Shown here: positions 60,532 to 64,000 of the stretch, piece after piece
Layout: each line of letters opens with the position of its first letter
Numbering within the stretch: the first letter of the stretch is position 1
Program-made: the position numbers and the translations under genes
Notes under the pieces: generated by a model
Told to the model about the DNA's origin: nothing
The model's database searches: none
Seen by the model: the letters and a program-made list of their open reading frames with translations, nothing else
DNA from: an uncultured Hyphomicrobiales bacterium
GTDB taxonomy: Bacteria; Pseudomonadota; Alphaproteobacteria; Rhizobiales; Rhizobiaceae
NCBI GenBank assembly: GCA_943908365.1
Contig: CALTTH010000014.1
Location: forward strand, 1-64,000
Direction: 5' to 3'
DNA length: 64,000 nt

Positions 60532-61683
60532 TTAGAACAGGTCTTGCGGAACGGGAAGACGGTCGTTTCTCGGCGCAGGTCCGAGCTTCGACTTCGGTAG
60601 GCGCATGGGCCTTGCCCACTCACGTCGTGCTTCCTCCGAGAGAACAAGACCATGGCCGGGCCGATTGGGCGCGTAAGCATAGCCATCGCGAATTTCGATC
60701 GGCGTTTCCACGAGATGGTCGAAGTTCTGGAAAGAGTATTCAAGCCATTCCACTTCAGGCAGGGCTGCTGCCATATGAATGCCGACTTCCAGGAATGTGT
60801 TGCCGAGGCTGATGGGGATGCCCATTTCGGCAGCGAGCCAGCCGATACGCATGACATCCGTCACCTGACCATGAACATTCAGAAGGTCGGTACCGTAGTT
60901 CTCGAGAAGGATGCGCTTTCCTGGCATGTCGAGGTACTCGCCACTGTTGATCTGAGTCCAGTTAATGGCGTGGCGTAACGTCCGCAGCCCCTCAAAGTCA
61001 TGATGCAAAATCGGGTCTTCGACCCAGAGAAGGTCGTGGCCCGCATCTCGAATGGCTGTCAATTTGACCAGCGCCTCTTTTGAATTCCAGGCTTCGTTGG
61101 GATCGATCATGACCAGCGACCCGGCCGGTACCGATTCCCTCAAAAGCTCCAGTCGTCTCAAGTCCCGCTGAAAGTCTGGGTGGCCGACTTTGATCTTGAA
61201 AGCTGTATATCCAACGCTGGCCGCATAGGAGAATAGAGCGCGGAAGGCTTCGTCGCTGAGGTGAAAATCAAGTCCGCTTGCATAGGCGCGAACGCGGTCT
61301 CGTCTGCTGCCAAGAAGCTGGTGAAGCGGTAGGCCCGCTTCTTTTGCTGCAAGGTCCCAAAGAGCAACTTGCAGTGCTTCGTGGAATGGCAACGAAAAGG
61401 CGCGCTGGGTTCCGCCGCGAGGTCTATTGACGCGATGCACGAGACCTATGGCCTTTTGCCCCTTAATCGTCGGCCAAACTTCGGTTTCGAAGACCGTTTC
61501 AATCTCTGCCTGATCGGGCAGGGGATAAAACAGCGACTGAATGAACCCCAGTCCGATCTCACCGCTTTTGGAGACCAGTTCGAGGGCGGCGACATTGGTG
61601 TCGTCGATGCGAACCTGGCTATCGCCAATTACCCTGTCGCGGGCAAACTGAAATCGCGTTATACGGAATTGAGAGATAGACAT
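60532..61683 (-). CDS. Enolase-superfamily enzyme (mandelate racemase/muconate lactonizing type)
   Basis: A 383-residue member of the enolase superfamily. A capping N-terminal domain is followed by the barrel with Lys163-x-Lys165 (AFKIKVG), metal ligands Asp194 (MIDPNEAW), Glu222 (WVEDP) and Glu249 (NSGEY). The place where mandelate racemase-type enzymes carry the catalytic His reads LGNTF (about 293-297), so it lacks that general base, and a His at 271 (NVHGQ) lies elsewhere. It is probably a sugar-acid dehydratase or cycloisomerase acting on a compound imported by the adjacent ABC system. It is divergent from the GntR gene with a shared operator between them. Confidence 0.85.
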   Translation of the reverse strand: MSISQFRITRFQFARDRVIGDSQVRIDDTNVAALELVSKSGEIGLGFIQSLFYPLPDQAEIETVFETEVWPTIKGQKAIGLVHRVNRPRGGTQRAFSLPFHEALQVALWDLAAKEAGLPLHQLLGSRRDRVRAYASGLDFHLSDEAFRALFSYAASVGYTAFKIKVGHPDFQRDLRRLELLRESVPAGSLVMIDPNEAWNSKEALVKLTAIRDAGHDLLWVEDPILHHDFEGLRTLRHAINWTQINSGEYLDMPGKRILLENYGTDLLNVHGQVTDVMRIGWLAAEMGIPISLGNTFLEVGIHMAAALPEVEWLEYSFQNFDHLVETPIEIRDGYAYAPNRPGHGLVLSEEARREWARPMRLPKSKLGPAPRNDRLPVPQDLF

Positions 61684-61714
61684 GAGGCGCTCGTTGATCG
61701 TTTAATGATATATA

Positions 61715-61726
61715 CTGATCTATCAG
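61715..61726. promoter_or_regulatory. Putative GntR/FCD operator 1
   Basis: CTGATCTATCAG (5-bp arms, 2-bp centre) in the gap between the enolase-family gene and the GntR gene. Its reverse complement recurs exactly before the ABC binding-protein gene at 62518. Confidence 0.6.
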
Positions 61727-61745
61727 AAGGAAAAATTTTGTCATC

Positions 61746-62444
61746 ATGAAAAACATGCCGGAGCGAAGAACTGCGAGTTCGAATGTAGCGTCGTCGGGTG
61801 CTCCGCGCCTGAGCGATGTCGCTTATGAGCGTATCCTCGAAAGCCTGTTCGAACGAAGGGTGCCGGTGGGGGCGTTCATTTCGCAAAATGAATTATGTGC
61901 GATCGTGGATGTGCCGGTCGCCCCGCTGCGTGACGCGCTCCGGGTGCTGGAGACGGAAGGCATTCTGACAATCCATCCCCGCTCCGGCATCCAGTTCATC
62001 CGGCCTGGACTTGAATTGACACGATCCACCTATCAGTTCCGATCGATCGTAGAGCGCGCAGCTGTGCGGGTCTTCGCTGAGGAAGGAGATGAAAACGTCA
62101 CAAATGCCCTGGAAGTCAGGCATTCCAGGCTGTTGCGCCGTGTCGAACGAGACGGGATAGGGCCGGAGCAAATACAGGAGATGGATGCGCTGGAAATGGA
62201 ATTGCATGGGCAAATCATCCAGGCATTGCGCAATCCATTGATCGAGAGCGCGTATCGACGCATGCACAATTATCTCAGATTGCTGCGTCTGGAACGAAAG
62301 GTCACGCCACCCATCATGACCCGAACGCTCAAGGAGCATCTCGATATTCTAGAGGCTTGCGGCACGAGAAATCCAGACGCTGCTGAGAAAGCTCTTTATG
62401 CCCATTTCCAGGCAGCCATGCAGCGTAACCTCGGCTTGGTCTGA
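61746..62444 (+). CDS. GntR-family regulator with FCD domain
   Basis: A 232-residue regulator: winged helix (about residues 22-85, SDVAYERILESLFERRVPVGAFISQNELCAIVDVPVAPLRDALRVLETEGIL) and an all-helical FCD ligand domain (about 95-225). FCD regulators usually sense sugar acids or other carboxylates. It is flanked on both sides by the same 12-bp palindrome and so probably represses the enolase-family gene and the importer operon. The start is the first ATG of the frame, shortly after the operator. Confidence 0.85.
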   Translation: MKNMPERRTASSNVASSGAPRLSDVAYERILESLFERRVPVGAFISQNELCAIVDVPVAPLRDALRVLETEGILTIHPRSGIQFIRPGLELTRSTYQFRSIVERAAVRVFAEEGDENVTNALEVRHSRLLRRVERDGIGPEQIQEMDALEMELHGQIIQALRNPLIESAYRRMHNYLRLLRLERKVTPPIMTRTLKEHLDILEACGTRNPDAAEKALYAHFQAAMQRNLGLV

Positions 62445-62517
62445 TCTGCAGTCGCGAAATAAGGGCGGTTGGGGACTGTCCCGTGTTGCTTACCTAAAAG
62501 AAGGATGCTAGGTTCCA

Positions 62518-62529
62518 CTGATAGATCAG
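62518..62529. promoter_or_regulatory. Putative GntR/FCD operator 2
   Basis: CTGATAGATCAG, the exact reverse complement of the 61715 site, 30 bases before the binding-protein start. A possible promoter (TTGCTT, 17 bases, TAGGTT) ends a few bases upstream. Confidence 0.6.
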
Positions 62530-62559
62530 AAAGGGAGTCTGATCTTTTGGGAGGTTTTC

Positions 62560-63798
62560 ATGCAACTTAGCAAACGCGAATTCTTGGCCGCGAGCGCGGC
62601 GCTGGCCCTGGCAGCTGGCCTACGTAACGCCAACGCCGCCACATCCATCAGCTACTGGCATCATTTCGCCAGTCAGTCGGAGATGGCAGGGCTCGCCAAA
62701 ATCATTCAACTTTTTGCAGCAGCGCATCCGGATGTGTCGGTCACGCAGGAGAACATCCCCAATTCCGAATACATGGCGAAAGTGTCTTCGGCGGTCGTTG
62801 CTGGCGGTCGCCCGGACACCGGCATGGTGATCGCCGAACGGATTGCCGACTTGACGGCAATGGACGCACTCGTCGATATTTCCGATCGCGTCAGCACGTG
62901 GGATGGTAAAGCCAATCTCCCGGAAAACCGCTGGGCGGGCATGTCGCATGATGGCGCGATTTATGCGGTTCCGGCCTATGCATTTGTTGACTGGATGTAT
63001 TACCGCAAGGACTATTTCGAGGAGGCGGGCATTGCCGGTCCTCCGAAGACCTTCGAGGAATTTCTGACGGTTAGCCGCAAGCTGACGGACCCTTCCAAGA
63101 ACCGCTATGCATTCGGTATGCGCGGTGGTGCGGGTGCGTTCAAATACGTCATCGACGTGATGGAGGCCTTCGGCTCGCCGATCGTCAAGGACGGTCAGGC
63201 AGCCATCGACAAGCCGGCTGCCGTGGAGGCAATCACCTTCTACGCCGATCTGTTCCGTAAGGAAAAAGTCGCGCCGCCAAGTGCGCCGAACGATAGCTAC
63301 CGCCAGATCATGGAAGGTTTTAGAACCGGTCAGACGGCGATGATCTGGCATCATACAGGCTCGCTGATCGAGATTTCGGCTGCCCTTAAGCCCGGCGTTC
63401 AGTTCAGCACCGCGCCCATGCCAGCGGGGCCAAAGGCGCACATTGCGCGCGTAGCCTATGCTGGCAACGGCATCTTCAAGGAAGACAATATCGAGGCGGC
63501 ATGGAAGTGGATCAGCTTTTGGGGGCAAGCTGATGCTGCGATCGCCCTTCTCGAGGCGACCGGCTACTTCCCCGCATCCACAGCAGCGTTGAAGGATGAG
63601 CGGATAACCGGCAATCCAATCTATGCTGCGGCAACTCAGACGCTTGAATTCGGCCGTTTGCCGAACAGCTTTGTGGGTGCGGCGGGATGGTCGGAGAATG
63701 TTGTCAATCCGACGTTCCAAGCGGTTCTGACGGGGCAATTGAAGCCGGATCAGGCTGTCGATCGCATGATAGAAGGGCTTGAAGCCGCCCTTCGCTAA
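62560..63798 (+). CDS. Sugar ABC transporter substrate-binding protein (family 1)
   Basis: A 412-residue family 1 solute-binding protein with an N-terminal export signal (about 1-27, SKREFLAASAALALAAGLRNANAA). The Lys-Arg and hydrophobic stretch resemble a Tat-like signal without the full twin-Arg motif. The fold blocks ISYWHHFASQSEMAGLAKIIQLFAAAHPDVSV and YAVPAYAFVDWMYYRKDYFEEAGI follow. It probably binds the sugar or sugar acid degraded by the enolase-family enzyme. GGGAGG precedes the start. A stem-loop and then the permease gene follow. Confidence 0.88.
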   Translation: MQLSKREFLAASAALALAAGLRNANAATSISYWHHFASQSEMAGLAKIIQLFAAAHPDVSVTQENIPNSEYMAKVSSAVVAGGRPDTGMVIAERIADLTAMDALVDISDRVSTWDGKANLPENRWAGMSHDGAIYAVPAYAFVDWMYYRKDYFEEAGIAGPPKTFEEFLTVSRKLTDPSKNRYAFGMRGGAGAFKYVIDVMEAFGSPIVKDGQAAIDKPAAVEAITFYADLFRKEKVAPPSAPNDSYRQIMEGFRTGQTAMIWHHTGSLIEISAALKPGVQFSTAPMPAGPKAHIARVAYAGNGIFKEDNIEAAWKWISFWGQADAAIALLEATGYFPASTAALKDERITGNPIYAAATQTLEFGRLPNSFVGAAGWSENVVNPTFQAVLTGQLKPDQAVDRMIEGLEAALR

Positions 63799-63808
63799 TC
63801 GCCTTCAG

Positions 63809-63834
63809 GCGCGGTACGGTGAAGCGTACCGCGC
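63809..63834 (+). repeat. Perfect 10-bp stem-loop behind the binding-protein gene
   Basis: GCGCGGTACG pairs with CGTACCGCGC over a 6-base loop, 10 bases after the stop codon. No T run follows. Its position matches the hairpins behind the binding-protein genes at 39542 and 54176. Confidence 0.55.
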
Positions 63835-63861
63835 GCCAAGCAGGGACGGCGTCCAAGCCGC

Positions 63862-64000
63862 ATGTTCATGACCTCACATTCAAGACGCCCGTTTCTCAGC
63901 AGCCTCGGAGAAATCTCGGAGACGCGATACTGGGTGTATCTTCTTCTTCTGCCGAGCCTTCTGTTACTCTTTCTCGTCGTCGCCTATCCGACGATTTATG
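63862..64000 (+). CDS. Sugar ABC transporter permease, N-terminal part (runs off right edge)
   Basis: From the ATG at 63862 (a second ATG at 63868) the frame stays open to the window end, giving 46 codons. The sequence ends with a first membrane helix, RYWVYLLLLPSLLLLFLVVAYPTIY, typical of MalF-type sugar permeases. It is the expected partner of the binding protein upstream. Confidence 0.75.
   Translation, partial: MFMTSHSRRPFLSSLGEISETRYWVYLLLLPSLLLLFLVVAYPTIY

Noticed and set aside
1..64000. tRNA, rRNA, CRISPR, prophage, integrase or transposase genes
   Set aside because: None could be recognised by sequence pattern on either strand.

Overview
The window reads as high-GC alphaproteobacterial DNA of the Rhizobiaceae type (Agrobacterium/Rhizobium). 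The support is the gene families present: a bkd operon with an Lrp-type bkdR, betC next to choX, a RirA-type iron box, and a sulfoquinovose monooxygenase cluster in the order known from Agrobacterium fabrum. There are no ribosomal, tRNA or other housekeeping genes, no insertion sequences and no CRISPR. It looks like a catabolic, transport-rich part of a chromosome or secondary replicon; replicon type is inference.

Left part (1-13.6 kb). A PAS histidine kinase (cut by the left edge) follows an RsbQ-like alpha/beta hydrolase. Next come an ABC exporter, a LysR regulator divergent from an SDR plus hydrolase pair, and the branched-chain keto acid dehydrogenase operon bkdA1-bkdA2-bkdB-lpd with divergent bkdR. 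An AraC-type regulator (12.5-13.6 kb) is divergent from an operon (13.7-21.3 kb) for valine/isoleucine acyl-CoA breakdown: acyl-CoA synthetase, 3-hydroxyacyl-CoA dehydrogenase, a frameshifted thiolase, acyl-CoA dehydrogenase, enoyl-CoA hydratase, 3-hydroxyisobutyryl-CoA hydrolase and mmsB.

Middle (21.3-43.4 kb). A choline-sulfate unit (betC, choX, LysR) is followed by an EmrAB-type efflux pair and a seven-gene overlapping operon (DUF805, DUF4129-like, DUF4350-like, MoxR ATPase, DUF58, SpoIIM-like, RDD) probably acting in the cell envelope. Then come a large-subunit catalase (katE) with a strong terminator, and a LacI-controlled unit with a promoter and two operator palindromes 21 bp apart. 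That unit encodes an amino-acid-type binding protein, a fused permease-ATPase, a Gfo/Idh/MocA oxidoreductase and an FAD amine oxidase.

Right part (43.5-64 kb). An iron-siderophore uptake operon (DUF2218, TonB receptor, binding protein, two permeases, ATPase) starts behind a TGA-N9-TCA box. It is followed by the complete sulfoquinovose oxidative desulfurisation cluster smoI-H-G-F-E-D / smoC-B-A. In this pathway the ABC importer SmoEFGH brings in sulfoquinovosyl glycerol, SmoI hydrolyses it, SmoC with flavin reductase SmoA removes sulfite from sulfoquinovose, and SmoB reduces 6-oxo-glucose to glucose. I found a near-identical 22-bp element, with the same -35 register, in front of smoE and between smoD and smoC; it is the likely SmoD operator. 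The last unit is an enolase-superfamily enzyme, a GntR/FCD regulator and the start of a sugar ABC importer, tied together by one 12-bp palindrome found in both control regions. Overall, the window is a set of separately regulated uptake-and-catabolism modules for plant-derived compounds.
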